A stretch of 64,000 nucleotides of DNA, taken from assembly GCA_963814905.1 (NCBI GenBank), contig CAWFEM010000011.1:248001-312000 (forward strand), read 5' to 3'. The position numbers and the translations under genes were made by a program. Below are positions 1 through 8,467 of this stretch, piece after piece. The notes under the pieces were generated by a model that saw nothing but the letters and a program-made list of their open reading frames with translations, ran no database searches and had not been told where the DNA came from. The DNA comes from DASWJZ01 sp963814905. GTDB lineage: Bacteria; Pseudomonadota; Alphaproteobacteria; Rhizobiales; Afifellaceae. Every line of letters starts with the position of its first letter. The stretch's first letter is position 1.

Positions 1-190
1 CGTCGGCGCGCGGGGCGAAACAGCAGATGCGGTCCGGCGCTTCGAAGCTCTCCGATTTCCCGCTTATGGGGTCGAAGGCCCAAAGCGCCTTGCCGTCGAT
101 GTCGGTCCACCAGAGTCGCCCATCGCGCGCATTCCACAGCACGCCTTCACCGTGCTCGTTGCGGCAATCGACGACGATCTCGGCCTTCAA
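1..190 (-). CDS. SMP-30/gluconolactonase family protein (partial, runs off left edge)
   Basis: Only the first ~63 codons are inside the window. The translation on the minus strand reads EIVVDCRNEHGEGVLWN then LWWTDIDGKALWAFDP, the N-terminal blade of SMP-30/gluconolactonase/LRE beta-propellers, which open sugar lactones; the conserved metal-binding Glu is in GEGVLW. I place the start at TTG 190, because it has a strong Shine-Dalgarno (GGGAGGAA, 6 nt spacing) while the longer GTG 235 has none. The gene diverges from the GntR regulator at 300, and an inverted repeat lies between them, so it is probably a sugar-acid catabolic gene under that regulator. The family call is firm, the substrate unknown. 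Confidence 0.8.
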   Translation of the reverse strand, partial: MKAEIVVDCRNEHGEGVLWNARDGRLWWTDIDGKALWAFDPISGKSESFEAPDRICCFAPRAD

Positions 191-235
191 GCGCTTCCTC
201 CCGGCGTCGTTGGATTGACGCTCTTCTCTGTTCAC

Positions 236-254
236 TATATCGTATCTGATATAC
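236..254. promoter_or_regulatory. Inverted repeat, candidate GntR operator between SMP-30 gene and gntR
   Basis: TATATC (236-241) and GATATA (248-253) form a perfect inverted repeat. Nested in it, GTAT (242-245) and ATAC (251-254) pair across 5 nt. FCD-class GntR regulators commonly bind short GTAT/ATAC-containing palindromes, and the site sits in the divergent intergenic region next to a gntR gene. Function as an operator is inferred. Confidence 0.4.
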
Positions 255-299
255 CAGTCAACGGAAGCCGTGGAGCTTTCGACGCAGGAGGGAAAAGCC

Positions 300-995
300 G
301 TGCGGCCTATCGAACGACCCGAGTCGCTCACCGAGAGCGCCGTGAAGCGGCTGCGGGCGGCGATCGTGTCGGGCGACCTTGCGCTCGGGCAACCGCTGTC
401 GGAGCGACAGCTGGCGGAGCTCCTGGAAATTTCGAAGACGCCCGTGCGCGAGGCGCTCGCGCAGCTTCGGCTGGAGGGGCTCGTTCGCATCCTGCCGCAA
501 CGTGGCGCCTTCGTTTTTACACTCAGTCAGAATGAGGTGGTCGAAATCTGCGAGCTGCGTCAGGCGCTCGAAGCGAGCGCACTGCGCCAGGCGATGGAAC
601 GGAACCCGGCCAAGTTCTGCGATGCACTCGGCGCGGTGGTTTTGAAGATGCGCAAAGCGCGCAAGCGGCGCGACGAGAAGGCCTATCTGAACGAGGACAC
701 CAACTTCCACCTGTGCTTCTTCAGCCACTGCGGCAACACGCTGATGGAAATGAACTACGGAATGTTCGTCGGCAAGATCGCGGCGCTGCGCACGCATCTT
801 GCTCATAAGCCCCAGCACACCGAGCTTTCCTTCCTGGAGCACGAGCAGATGCTGGAATCGGTCGCAAGCGGCGACGTGGCAGCGGCGCTTGCGGTGCTCG
901 ACGTCCATATTGCGCGGACAAAGGAGACCTATTCGGCCGGCATCATCGATATCGCCGCGGCGGACATGCCGCCGGAGCGGCGGACGGGCACCTGA
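300..995 (+). CDS. GntR-family transcriptional regulator, FCD/FadR-type
   Basis: 231-aa regulator with an N-terminal winged helix (SLTESAVKRLRAAIVSG, then ISKTPVREALAQLRLEGLV) and a helical FCD effector domain carrying acidic and His residues (NEDTNFHLCFFSHCGN, EHEQMLESVASGD, LDVHIARTKE) typical of the metal/ligand site. I choose GTG 300 because AGGAGG lies 8 nt upstream; an in-frame GTG at 270 would put that Shine-Dalgarno inside the gene and has no ribosome site of its own. Its TGA overlaps the ATG of a truncated ABC ATPase at 995, so it once headed a transport operon. It probably represses the flanking sugar-acid genes; the ligand is unknown. Confidence 0.85.
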   Translation: MRPIERPESLTESAVKRLRAAIVSGDLALGQPLSERQLAELLEISKTPVREALAQLRLEGLVRILPQRGAFVFTLSQNEVVEICELRQALEASALRQAMERNPAKFCDALGAVVLKMRKARKRRDEKAYLNEDTNFHLCFFSHCGNTLMEMNYGMFVGKIAALRTHLAHKPQHTELSFLEHEQMLESVASGDVAAALAVLDVHIARTKETYSAGIIDIAAADMPPERRTGT

Positions 996-1249
996 TGCCC
1001 GCCGTTCTCTCCGCAAGAGGGATATCGAAGCGCTTCGGCGCGACCCTCGCCCTCGACGATGTCTCGTTCGATCTTGCCGCCGGCGAAGTGCACGCGCTCG
1101 TCGGGGAGAACGGCGCCGGCAAGCTCGGGCTGCATTTCGCGCGGCTCTTGGCGCGGCACGGCGCATCCGCGACGCTGGCGGTTCTTGAGGACGAGAAGAG
1201 AACCTGGGTCGATTCGAAAAGAGAGCTTCCAGAGCACGCCCTCACGTAA
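995..1249 (+). pseudogene. 5' stub of ribose-type sugar ABC transporter ATPase, fused to foreign sequence
   Basis: The first ~45 residues (SARGISKRFGATLALDDVSF, then VHALVGENGAGK) match the start of RbsA/MglA-type ATPases up to the Walker A lysine. The expected ST and the remaining ~450 residues are missing. From about 1125 the frame continues as LGLHFARLLARHGAS and stops at 1249; that segment loosely resembles the glycine-rich start of a short-chain dehydrogenase, suggesting a deletion that joined two genes. The ATG overlaps the gntR stop. With no Walker B or signature motif it cannot be a working ATPase. The SDR origin of the tail is a weak inference. Confidence 0.7.
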
Positions 1250-1365
1250 CGAGAGGGTTTCCGCATAGGTTCAAGTCGCGGCTTTCTGGTTAAGTGAAAG
1301 TTTTGGCTTCGCAGTTAGTCCCTCATAGGTGTGACCCGCGCGCCTGCTGATGACGAGGACTGGCG

Positions 1366-2607
1366 ATGAAACAGAACCGCAGACTGCTGGGCGTCAATTT
1401 CTTTGCTGGCGACGTGGTCGCGGGACTGGGTCCGTATCTCGCCATCTACCTCCTGTCGGCCTATCACTGGAAACCGGGGGGCATCGGCCTCGCCCTTGCC
1501 GTCGGTTCGATTACGACGGTCCTGGTGCAGACGCCGGCCGGCGCCATCATCGACGCGACCCGCCACAAGCGCGCGCTCCTGGTGGCGTGCGCCGTTGCCA
1601 TCGGCGCTGCGACCTCCGTCGTCGTCATCACCGACGATCCGCCCTGGATCGTCTATGGCGCCCAGATGCTCATCGGGTTTTCCTCCGCCTTCCTCGCACC
1701 GACCATCGCGGCGGTTACCCTCGGCCTGGTCGGGCCGAATCGCTTCACTGCTCAGACAAGCGCCAATCAGGCGTGGAACCATGCCGGCAACGTGTTTGGC
1801 GGAGCCCTCGGTGCGGGCCTGGCGCTATGGTGGGCGGCGGAGGGCGTGTTCTGGCTGGTCGTCGCCATGGCCGTCGGCATGATGGTCAACGCGCTGATGA
1901 TCAACGCCAAGGCCATCGACGACGAGGCCGCCCGCGGTGGCGTCAAGACCGGCGGCGGCGAAGGCGGGCCTTCCGGTTTCTTCACCTTGCTCAGCGACCG
2001 GCGGCTGGTCGTCTTCGCCGTGGCTGTGGTGATGTTTCATTTCGCCAACGCTGCCATGCTGCCGCTGGTCGGCCAGAAGCTGGCGCTGGGCACTGATGTA
2101 GGGGAAGGCTTTGCGTTCACATCGGCCTGCATCGTTGCTGCCCAGCTTCTGATGATCCCGATGGCGGTGCTGTGCGGCGCCAAGGCCGATAGCTGGGGGC
2201 GTAAGCCGCTTTTCCTATTCGCCTTCGCCATCCTGCCCGTCCGTGGCCTGCTCTATACCGTCACCGACAATTCCTACCTGCTGGTCGGCATCCAGGGGCT
2301 GGACGGCGTGGCCAACGGCATCTTCGGCGTCCTCTTCCTGCTGATCCTCGCAGACGTGACCAAAGGCACCGGCCGCTTCAACCTCGCGCAAGGCGCGCTT
2401 GCCACGCTGATCGGCCTAGGGGCCACACTCTCCAACCTGATCGCCGGAGCGGTGGCGGAGATCGCCGGATACACGTCCGGGTTCATCTTCCTCGCCGGCG
2501 TTGCCGTTGTCGGAGCCGCCGTGTTCGCGCTGTTCATGCCTGAGACATCGCCGCATCTGCTCGCCGGTAAACGCCGCCATAAGGCGCTCGCCGCCGCGCC
2601 GTCCTGA
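1366..2607 (+). CDS. MFS transporter
   Basis: 413-aa integral membrane protein with about 12 hydrophobic segments, the usual size for the major facilitator superfamily. A motif-A-like loop follows TM2 (AGAIIDATRHKRALLV), and a second after the central loop reads GAKADSWGRKPLF. A short hydrophilic linker rich in Gly (AARGGVKTGGGEGG) separates the halves. The ATG follows GAGGA at good spacing. It lies upstream of the adenylate cyclase gene with only ~10 bp between them, so the two may be co-transcribed. Substrate cannot be told from sequence; drug efflux or organic-acid transport are both possible. Confidence 0.85.
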   Translation: MKQNRRLLGVNFFAGDVVAGLGPYLAIYLLSAYHWKPGGIGLALAVGSITTVLVQTPAGAIIDATRHKRALLVACAVAIGAATSVVVITDDPPWIVYGAQMLIGFSSAFLAPTIAAVTLGLVGPNRFTAQTSANQAWNHAGNVFGGALGAGLALWWAAEGVFWLVVAMAVGMMVNALMINAKAIDDEAARGGVKTGGGEGGPSGFFTLLSDRRLVVFAVAVVMFHFANAAMLPLVGQKLALGTDVGEGFAFTSACIVAAQLLMIPMAVLCGAKADSWGRKPLFLFAFAILPVRGLLYTVTDNSYLLVGIQGLDGVANGIFGVLFLLILADVTKGTGRFNLAQGALATLIGLGATLSNLIAGAVAEIAGYTSGFIFLAGVAVVGAAVFALFMPETSPHLLAGKRRHKALAAAPS

Positions 2608-2617
2608 TAGGCTGATC

Positions 2618-4426
2618 GTGCCCAACTTCCGAATCATGCGCTTCCGCATCACTATTATCCTGATGGTCGCGATAGGCGGCCTGACCGCGATCGCGGTCGG
2701 GACGGTGCTCTTCGTCTCCGCTTCGGCGAGCATCCGCAATACGATGGAGCTGATGCGAAACCGCGCCGACCTCACGATCTCGGCGGTCGAGCGCGGTGTC
2801 TTCGATCACATGGCGCCGGCGCGCAACCTGATCGAGGATCTGAGCCGCCGCGTCGCGGATGGCACGCTCGACGTCAGCGATCAGAAGACACTCGCCGACG
2901 TCCTTTCCGGCGCGCTCGCGCCCGCGCCGCAGATCGGCGGCGTCGTTGTCTGGCAGCCGAGCGGTCACGGGATTTGGGTCGATCGTCACGAAAACAGCAT
3001 CCACGTGGAGACGGAAGCGCGCCCCGACCGCGCCGAGCTCGTCGATTTCCTGGCCCGCGCCGAGACCGAGAAAGGCATCCGATGGGGCACCCCCTATTAT
3101 CGCGAGGGGGCAACCTACATCACGATCGCCGGTCCGCTCTACCGCGACGGCGTCTACCTGGGCGCCATCGCCACGGGCGTATCGGTGGTGGAGCTGTCGA
3201 AATTCGTCGATCACGAGCTGACCGATTCCGACGTCACCGCTTTCGTGCTCTACGGCGATGACAAGGTGCTCGCGCATCCCGCTCTGCTCGACGCGGAGCA
3301 TTCGGGACGCCTTTCGGCCGACGTCCCGCTTCTTTCCATCGACCAGGTCGACGATCCCACGCTGGCGCAATTTCCCGCGCTGCCGGTCGCCGATTTGCCG
3401 AGCATGAATGACTTCGACGTTCGCAAGACGGGTGCGCGCGGGAGCGGCGACGTCATCCTTTCGCGTTCCACCAATGCCTTCGGTTCAGTGCCTTGGCAAA
3501 TCGGGGTTCACATCCCGGTTGCGGATGTCAATCAGCAGTTCAAGCGGCTTGCCGTGTCGATTGCCGTCAGTCTTGGCTTGGCTGCCGCGGCCATGGTGGC
3601 GGCGATCATTCTTGCGCGTCGCATCGCCCGCCCGATACGCGCCGTCTCCGTGGCGGCCCGCAAGATCGAGCTTCTGGAGCTCGACAGCATCGAGCCGTTG
3701 CCGGGCTCGCGCATCCGCGAGCTTGACGAGCAGGCGCAATCCTTCAACCGAATGGTGAACGGCCTGCGCTGGTTTCGCGCCTACGTGCCGCATCAACTTG
3801 TGCGGCGCCTGATGAGTACCGCCGGCGGACCGTCCGCGGAGGTGCGCGAGGCGGAGCTGACGGTGATGTTTGCCGATATCTCCGGCTTCACGCCGCTGTC
3901 TGAGAACATGCCTCCGGCGGAGGTCGCGGCGTTGCTGAACCGTCACTTCGAGATGCTGATCTCGTGCATAGAGGCGGAGGGCGGCACCGTCGACAAGTTC
4001 ATCGGCGATGCGATCATGGCGTTCTGGGGTGCGCCGGAAGATGTTCCCGATCACGCGGCGCGCGCTTGCCGGGCGGCTCTCGGCATAGCAAGGGCGCTTG
4101 AAGCGAATGCGGCGTCGGAGGAGGTCCCGATCCGCGTCAAGATCGCGCTTCATACCGGGCCGCTCATCGTCGGCAATATCGGCGCTGAGTCGCGCATGAA
4201 CTTCACCGTGATCGGCGACACGGTGAATGTCTGCTCGCGCATCGAGTCGCTGGCCGGCGAATTCGCAGACGGCTCGGCCGCTACGATTCTCGTCAGTGGC
4301 GCCGTGGTCGCCGCTGCCGGAGAGGGCTTCCGCTTCGAGTTGATCGGTGATCGCCAGGTGAAGGGGCGCACGCAATCGGTGGCGATCTGGCGCCTTCTCG
4401 ACGAAGCGAACGAGCAGCCTGCCTAG
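2618..4426 (+). CDS. Membrane class III adenylate cyclase with extracytoplasmic sensor and HAMP
   Basis: 602-aa protein: TM1 (residues ~7-35), a ~275-residue periplasmic region of Cache type, TM2 (~309-333), HAMP (~333-385) and a C-terminal class III cyclase domain (~410-600). Metal-binding aspartates are visible in VMFADISGF (~418) and KFIGDAIMAFWG (~464). The Lys of that motif and the Asp of VIGDTVNVCSRIES fit ATP rather than GTP specificity, and the Asn/Arg transition-state pair is present. GTG 2618 is the first plausible start after the MFS stop; ATG 2636 is an alternative. It probably makes cAMP in response to an external ligand. Any link to the cNMP-binding protein at 36.3 kb is speculative. 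Confidence 0.9.
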   Translation: MPNFRIMRFRITIILMVAIGGLTAIAVGTVLFVSASASIRNTMELMRNRADLTISAVERGVFDHMAPARNLIEDLSRRVADGTLDVSDQKTLADVLSGALAPAPQIGGVVVWQPSGHGIWVDRHENSIHVETEARPDRAELVDFLARAETEKGIRWGTPYYREGATYITIAGPLYRDGVYLGAIATGVSVVELSKFVDHELTDSDVTAFVLYGDDKVLAHPALLDAEHSGRLSADVPLLSIDQVDDPTLAQFPALPVADLPSMNDFDVRKTGARGSGDVILSRSTNAFGSVPWQIGVHIPVADVNQQFKRLAVSIAVSLGLAAAAMVAAIILARRIARPIRAVSVAARKIELLELDSIEPLPGSRIRELDEQAQSFNRMVNGLRWFRAYVPHQLVRRLMSTAGGPSAEVREAELTVMFADISGFTPLSENMPPAEVAALLNRHFEMLISCIEAEGGTVDKFIGDAIMAFWGAPEDVPDHAARACRAALGIARALEANAASEEVPIRVKIALHTGPLIVGNIGAESRMNFTVIGDTVNVCSRIESLAGEFADGSAATILVSGAVVAAAGEGFRFELIGDRQVKGRTQSVAIWRLLDEANEQPA

Positions 4427-4493
4427 ACGTGGAAGCCGTTCGCGTCGCTGCGGCGGGCCGCGGCATGCATGGCGAGATGCCGGGCGCCGATCA

Positions 4494-5000
4494 TCACTCA
4501 ATCGCCTTCATTGCACGCGTGAAGCCGACGAGCGGCGTCTCGACGTATTGTGACTTCTCCGGTCCGGACAAGAAGGCGATCTTGAGGTTTTGGCCGTGCT
4601 CCAGCGCAGCAATCATCGTCGGTTCGAGCTTGATGGCGCCGAAGCAGCCGTGCTGATTGCAGTTGCTGACCCCGACCTTGGCAAGGTCTGCGCCGTCGAC
4701 GCTGAGCGCGAATCCGCCCGGCAGGAAGACGTTGAGAGGACCTTGAAGCTGCATCACCGGAGCGCCCTTGCCCGCAGGCGTAACGACCTTGATCTGGAAA
4801 ATCAGCTGCTTGGTGTCGGCGACGAGGATGTTCTGGACCGCGCTGCAGGTGAGCACCTCCCCGCTGCGACTCGGGCCGACGCATTCGGTCGACCAATACG
4901 TGTCGCCCTCCGCGCCGTCCTTCGACGCCTGAGCGAACGCGGTGTCGGCGGAGAAAAGAAGACCTGCAACCAGAAAGAGAAGGGTGGCGAAGGCGTTCAT
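4494..5000 (-). CDS. Invasion-associated locus B (IalB) family periplasmic protein
   Basis: 168-aa secreted protein: signal peptide (NAFATLLFLVAGLLF, cleavage near TAFA-QA), then the IalB fold with WSTECVG, LTCSAVQN, a GPLNVFLPGG turn and a second Cys pair in SNCNQHGCFGA. Such proteins are widespread in Rhizobiales and named after a Bartonella erythrocyte-invasion gene; in free-living species the role is unknown. The ATG at 5000 is chosen because the signal peptide starts there; the ORF continues upstream without similarity. The gene is convergent with the adenylate cyclase. Confidence 0.85.
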   Translation of the reverse strand: MNAFATLLFLVAGLLFSADTAFAQASKDGAEGDTYWSTECVGPSRSGEVLTCSAVQNILVADTKQLIFQIKVVTPAGKGAPVMQLQGPLNVFLPGGFALSVDGADLAKVGVSNCNQHGCFGAIKLEPTMIAALEHGQNLKIAFLSGPEKSQYVETPLVGFTRAMKAIE

Positions 5001-5258
5001 CGGGCGGGCTCCAGCTACGCTTCTTGAAACGGATAGCGAAAAGCAACGCGTGATGACAGGACGAACCGCCCGGTTTTGGCGGATAGGCACAAGTAGTTTT
5101 GGAGCTTTCGAGCCTCGCCTCACGGGCGGCAGCGAGCGTGATCTCAGACCTTAGCGGAAGACTTTGGTTGCAATCCTCCCGCGGTCTCACGCACAACTGG
5201 GCGTGCGGTTCGCTGGCAAATCGAGACCCTTGCCGGGCTCTCGCGGCCGTCCCCCGCT

Positions 5259-5951
5259 TCAGCCCGAAGCCAGTTGACGCTCGTGGCCGGTGCGCAGCCG
5301 CGTGAAGCTCATCGATATGTGCGAGCGGCGGATATGACCGACGGCAGAGAGGTCGCCGATCTCCACGGCGCCGAGCACGTCGGCCACCTCGCGGCGGAAG
5401 ATCTGAATCTCCTCGGCGAGGTTCATGCTGTTGATGGATTTGATCCAGATGCGCGTGGTGCGGTAGTAGAGCCGCTCGCTGATCTCTCGCAACGGCTCGT
5501 TCTCCGTCAAATCCAGCATGACATGCAGGAAGTCGATGTTGATCTGCGAGAAGGTGCGCGGGTCCGGATCTCCGGCGAGGTCGTCGCAACGGCGAAGCAC
5601 GTCGCTGAAGCGTCCGACCAGGTCCGGCGGGACGGCCGCCGGCGGCGACAATTTGCCAAGGAGCTCGGCGAGCTCCATGCGCAGCTGGTAGGTCTGGCTG
5701 AGTTCTTCGATGTCGACGTCGGTGACGATCGTGCCGACGCTTTGCACCGATTTGAGCAGGCCCTCATCCTCGAGCCGGGCGAGCACGCGGCGGAGAGGCG
5801 TGCGGCTGACGCCGAACTCCTCCGCCAGCTTTTCCTCCGACAAGCGCTGGCCGGGCGCATAGTCGAGAAGGCTGATGCGGTTGCGCAGCACCTCGTAGAT
5901 CCTGTCGAAGGTGCGGCGCTGCTGCGATTGACTGGATGTCTTCGACGGCAC
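5259..5951 (-). CDS. GntR-family transcriptional regulator (FCD), likely regulator of the ectoine-like island
   Basis: 230 aa with an N-terminal winged helix-turn-helix (FDRIYEVLRNRISLLDYAPG, then FGVSRTPLRRVLARLEDEG, residues ~14-78) and an FCD ligand-binding domain (INIDFLHVMLDLTENEPL, FRREVADVLGAVEIGD, HIRRSHISMS). It is the last gene of a leftward unit behind the M24 hydrolase and argE-like genes (4 bp after argE), and that unit diverges from the ehuB transporter genes. It is thus the natural candidate to control both arms through palindromes near 8341-8437. Characterised ectoine clusters usually use EnuR (MocR type), so this would be a different control protein. Confidence 0.88.
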   Translation of the reverse strand: MPSKTSSQSQQRRTFDRIYEVLRNRISLLDYAPGQRLSEEKLAEEFGVSRTPLRRVLARLEDEGLLKSVQSVGTIVTDVDIEELSQTYQLRMELAELLGKLSPPAAVPPDLVGRFSDVLRRCDDLAGDPDPRTFSQINIDFLHVMLDLTENEPLREISERLYYRTTRIWIKSINSMNLAEEIQIFRREVADVLGAVEIGDLSAVGHIRRSHISMSFTRLRTGHERQLASG

Positions 5952-5954
5952 GGA

Positions 5955-7118
5955 TCAGCTCGTCTCGAGTTTCGTGGCGAGCCGCGCAAGCATGGCAAGC
6001 GCCTCTGCAAGCTGCTCGCGGGTGACGAACTCGTCCGGCTTGTGCGCCTGCTCGATCGAGCCTGGACCACATAAGACCGCCGACATGCCGAGCGCCTGGT
6101 AGAGACCTGCCTCCGTGCCGAAGGCAACGACATCGGCCTCCGCGTTTCCGGTCAGCTCGGCGACCAGGCGCCGCGCCTCGTTGTCGGCCACCGGCTCCAG
6201 CCCATCCACCTCGCCGACGACGGTGGTGACGATATCGGAGGACGGCGCCACCCTTTGCATCGCGGGCCGCAGCACCTGATTGACATAGGCGCCGATCTCG
6301 GACCGGACCAGCGCCGCGTCGTCCTTGCGCACCGGCCGCATCTCCCAGTCGACCGTGCAGCTTCCGGCAATGACGTTGCGCGCGACGCCGCCGCAGAAGC
6401 GGCCGACCTGAAGCGTCGTCCAGGGTGGCTGGAAGCGGGAGCCGGCGGGGGCGCGGGCGCGCAACGTCTGACCGAGCTCCATCAGCTTCGCCACGTAGCG
6501 CACTGCGTGCTCGACGGCGTTCACGCCCGCGTCGGGCAGGGAGCTGTGGCCTTCGAGGCCGGTGAACTCGACAGCGTATTCGTAGCAACCCTTATGACCC
6601 TCGACGATGCGCATCCGCGTCGGCTCGCCGATGATCGCGAGCGAGGGGCGGATATCGGCGCGGCGGATCACGTCGGTCAGCGCGCGTGCGCCCAGACAGC
6701 CCACCTCTTCATCGTAGGTGAAGGCGAAATGCACCGGTCGCGCGAGGTTCGCCTGCGCAAACGTGGGGACGGTGGCAAGAACGCAGGCGATGAACCCCTT
6801 CATGTCGCAGGCGCCGCGGCCGTAGAGCCGGCCGTCATGCTCACGCAGCGCGAAGGGGTCGCCGGTCCATTCCTGGCCTTCCACCGGCACGACATCGGTG
6901 TGACCGGAGAGCATGATGCCGCCGTCGACGTGCGGACCGAGCGTCGCGAACAGATTGGCCTTGGCGCCGGTCGCGTCAGAGTGGATCTCGACGTCCGCTC
7001 CGGCGCCCTCCAGGAAGGCATGGACGTAGCGGATCAGCTCCAGATTGCTGTCGGCGGAGACTGTCGGGAAGCCCACCAGGTCGGCGAGGATCGCGGCAGC
7101 CCGGTCGGTCGCCTCCAC
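5955..7118 (-). CDS. argE: ArgE/M20-family deacetylase (acetylornithine deacetylase-like)
   Basis: 387-aa M20 metallopeptidase-fold enzyme. Di-zinc residues are recognisable: His73 (SGHTDVVP), Asp105 (GRGACDMKGF), the catalytic Glu pair in FTYDEEVGCLGA, GEPTRM and the C-terminal His in QAHKPDEF. The dimerisation domain is present (GLEGHSSLPDAGVNA). ArgE removes acetyl from N-acetylornithine. Here the gene sits between an ectoine-hydrolase-like M24 gene and a GntR gene, 4 bp from each, not in an arginine operon. I infer it may deacetylate N-acetyl-2,4-diaminobutyrate, a job normally done by EutE/DoeB (a desuccinylase-family protein absent here). Family call strong, substrate uncertain. Confidence 0.88.
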   Translation of the reverse strand: MEATDRAAAILADLVGFPTVSADSNLELIRYVHAFLEGAGADVEIHSDATGAKANLFATLGPHVDGGIMLSGHTDVVPVEGQEWTGDPFALREHDGRLYGRGACDMKGFIACVLATVPTFAQANLARPVHFAFTYDEEVGCLGARALTDVIRRADIRPSLAIIGEPTRMRIVEGHKGCYEYAVEFTGLEGHSSLPDAGVNAVEHAVRYVAKLMELGQTLRARAPAGSRFQPPWTTLQVGRFCGGVARNVIAGSCTVDWEMRPVRKDDAALVRSEIGAYVNQVLRPAMQRVAPSSDIVTTVVGEVDGLEPVADNEARRLVAELTGNAEADVVAFGTEAGLYQALGMSAVLCGPGSIEQAHKPDEFVTREQLAEALAMLARLATKLETS

Positions 7119-7122
7119 CGGA

Positions 7123-8316
7123 TCAGTCCTTCACGAAAAGCCTGCGCGGCACGTTCGCCAGGAACTCCGCAGGCCCCTCGGCCTTGACGATGAGCGGCTC
7201 GGTGATCTCCAGGCCCCAATCCTCCATCCAGAGCGCCGGCATGAAGTGGAAGGTCATGTTGGGCCGAAGCACGGTCTCGTCGGTCTGACGGATCGAATAG
7301 GTGCGCTCACCCCAGTCCGGCGGATAGGAGAGGCCGATCGGGTAGCCGCAGCGCCCCTGGCGGGAGATGCCGCGCTTCTCCAGCACCCGATAGAAGGCGC
7401 TGGCGACGTCGCCGGCGGTGTTGCCGGCGCGCGCGGCGTCTGACCCGGCATCGATCCCTTCAAGGACCGCTTCCTCCGCTTCGCGCATGCCGGCCTGCGG
7501 CGGTCCGAGGCAGACGGTGCGCGACATCGGCGCGTGATAGCGGCGGTAGCAGCCGGCGATCTCGAAGAAGGTTGCCGTGCCGGATTCCAGCGGCCGGTCG
7601 TCCCAGGTCAGATGCGCCGCCGTCGCGTCCTTGCCGGACGGCGTGAGCGGCACGATCGCCGCATAGTCGCCGCCGAACGCGCCGTCCTCGTCCTCCGCGC
7701 CCCTCAGCGCGGCATCGTAGATTTCCGCGACCAGCTCGTTCTTGCGCAGGCCGGGGGCGATCACCTCCAGGATGCGGGCGTGCATCTTCTCCACGATCCG
7801 CGCGGCACGGCGCATGTAGCGGAGCTCGGTGTCGGACTTCACCGCGCGTTGCCAGTTGACCAAGGCGGTGGCGTCGCGGAGCTCGCCTTCGTGCTCGCGC
7901 GTCAGGACGGCATGGGCGCGGGCGGAATAGTAGTAGTTCTCCATCTCCACGCCGAGCGGCAGGTTGCTCCAGCCGCGGTCGCGGATCAGCTGCGCCAGAT
8001 GCTGCATGGCATGGCGCTGGTCCGACATCACGTAGTCGTCGGAATAGCCGACGATGTCGTCATCGCCCATGTAGCAGGTTCTGAGCGCGCCGTTGGCATC
8101 CATGCTGCGGCCCCAGAAGACCGGGTCGCCGGCGGGACCTACAAGGACGCCCTGATGCACGTAGAATGACCAGCCGTCATAGCCGGTGAGCCAGGCCATG
8201 TTCGACGGGTCGCACGCGAAGAGCACCGCGATCCCGGCGCGGTTCATCGCCTCCCGGGTCTTTTTGAGCCGCTCGGCATATTCGGCGCGGGTGAACGGCA
8301 GACTTACGTCAGGCAT
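7123..8316 (-). CDS. doeA: EutD/DoeA-like ectoine hydrolase (M24 creatinase family)
   Basis: 397-aa pita-bread protein: creatinase-type N-domain (ACDPSNMAWLTGYDGWSFY) and a catalytic domain whose aminopeptidase metal ligands are lost (FFEIAGCYRRYHAPMSRT in place of the Asp/Asp pair; RCGYPIGLSYPPDWGERT in place of the GHG histidine). That last motif is characteristic of ectoine hydrolases, which open the ectoine ring without metal. ATG 8316 has GGAGA 7 nt upstream; the ORF extends 96 codons further but crosses the divergent promoter region. It heads a leftward unit with the M20 deacetylase and gntR. Substrate by family: ectoine to N-acetyl-diaminobutyrate. Confidence 0.82.
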   Translation of the reverse strand: MPDVSLPFTRAEYAERLKKTREAMNRAGIAVLFACDPSNMAWLTGYDGWSFYVHQGVLVGPAGDPVFWGRSMDANGALRTCYMGDDDIVGYSDDYVMSDQRHAMQHLAQLIRDRGWSNLPLGVEMENYYYSARAHAVLTREHEGELRDATALVNWQRAVKSDTELRYMRRAARIVEKMHARILEVIAPGLRKNELVAEIYDAALRGAEDEDGAFGGDYAAIVPLTPSGKDATAAHLTWDDRPLESGTATFFEIAGCYRRYHAPMSRTVCLGPPQAGMREAEEAVLEGIDAGSDAARAGNTAGDVASAFYRVLEKRGISRQGRCGYPIGLSYPPDWGERTYSIRQTDETVLRPNMTFHFMPALWMEDWGLEITEPLIVKAEGPAEFLANVPRRLFVKD

Positions 8317-8340
8317 TGTTTCTCCAAGAAAATCCCCGTC

Positions 8341-8437
8341 GCTGTATACGACACTAGCCTTCCGGCACGCGAATTGCATGCGTATGGGGCATAAGTGCCA
8401 TTTGACTCTATTCATGTCGTATGGTGCTGTACACAGC
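8341..8437. promoter_or_regulatory. Divergent control region with GTATAC and GCTGT/ACAGC palindromes
   Basis: The 151-bp gap between the divergent doeA-like and ehuB-like genes has GCTGTATACGAC at 8341-8352 (GTATAC core 8344-8349). On the other side is GTCGTATGGTGCTGTACACAGC (8416-8437), which contains GTCGTAT and GCTGTA again, the latter as an inverted repeat GCTGT-AC-ACAGC (8426-8437). The shared half-sites suggest two copies of one operator, likely for the GntR protein at 5259. A TTGACT at 8402-8407 could be a -35 for ehuB, but no good -10 is evident. Confidence 0.4.
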
Positions 8438-8467
8438 AACCGGAATGTGCACGGAATGGAGGGAAAC

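Noticed and set aside
6255..7187. 310-codon plus-strand ORF opposite the argE-like gene
   Set aside because: Antisense to a conserved M20 enzyme; no plausible ribosome site or domain.
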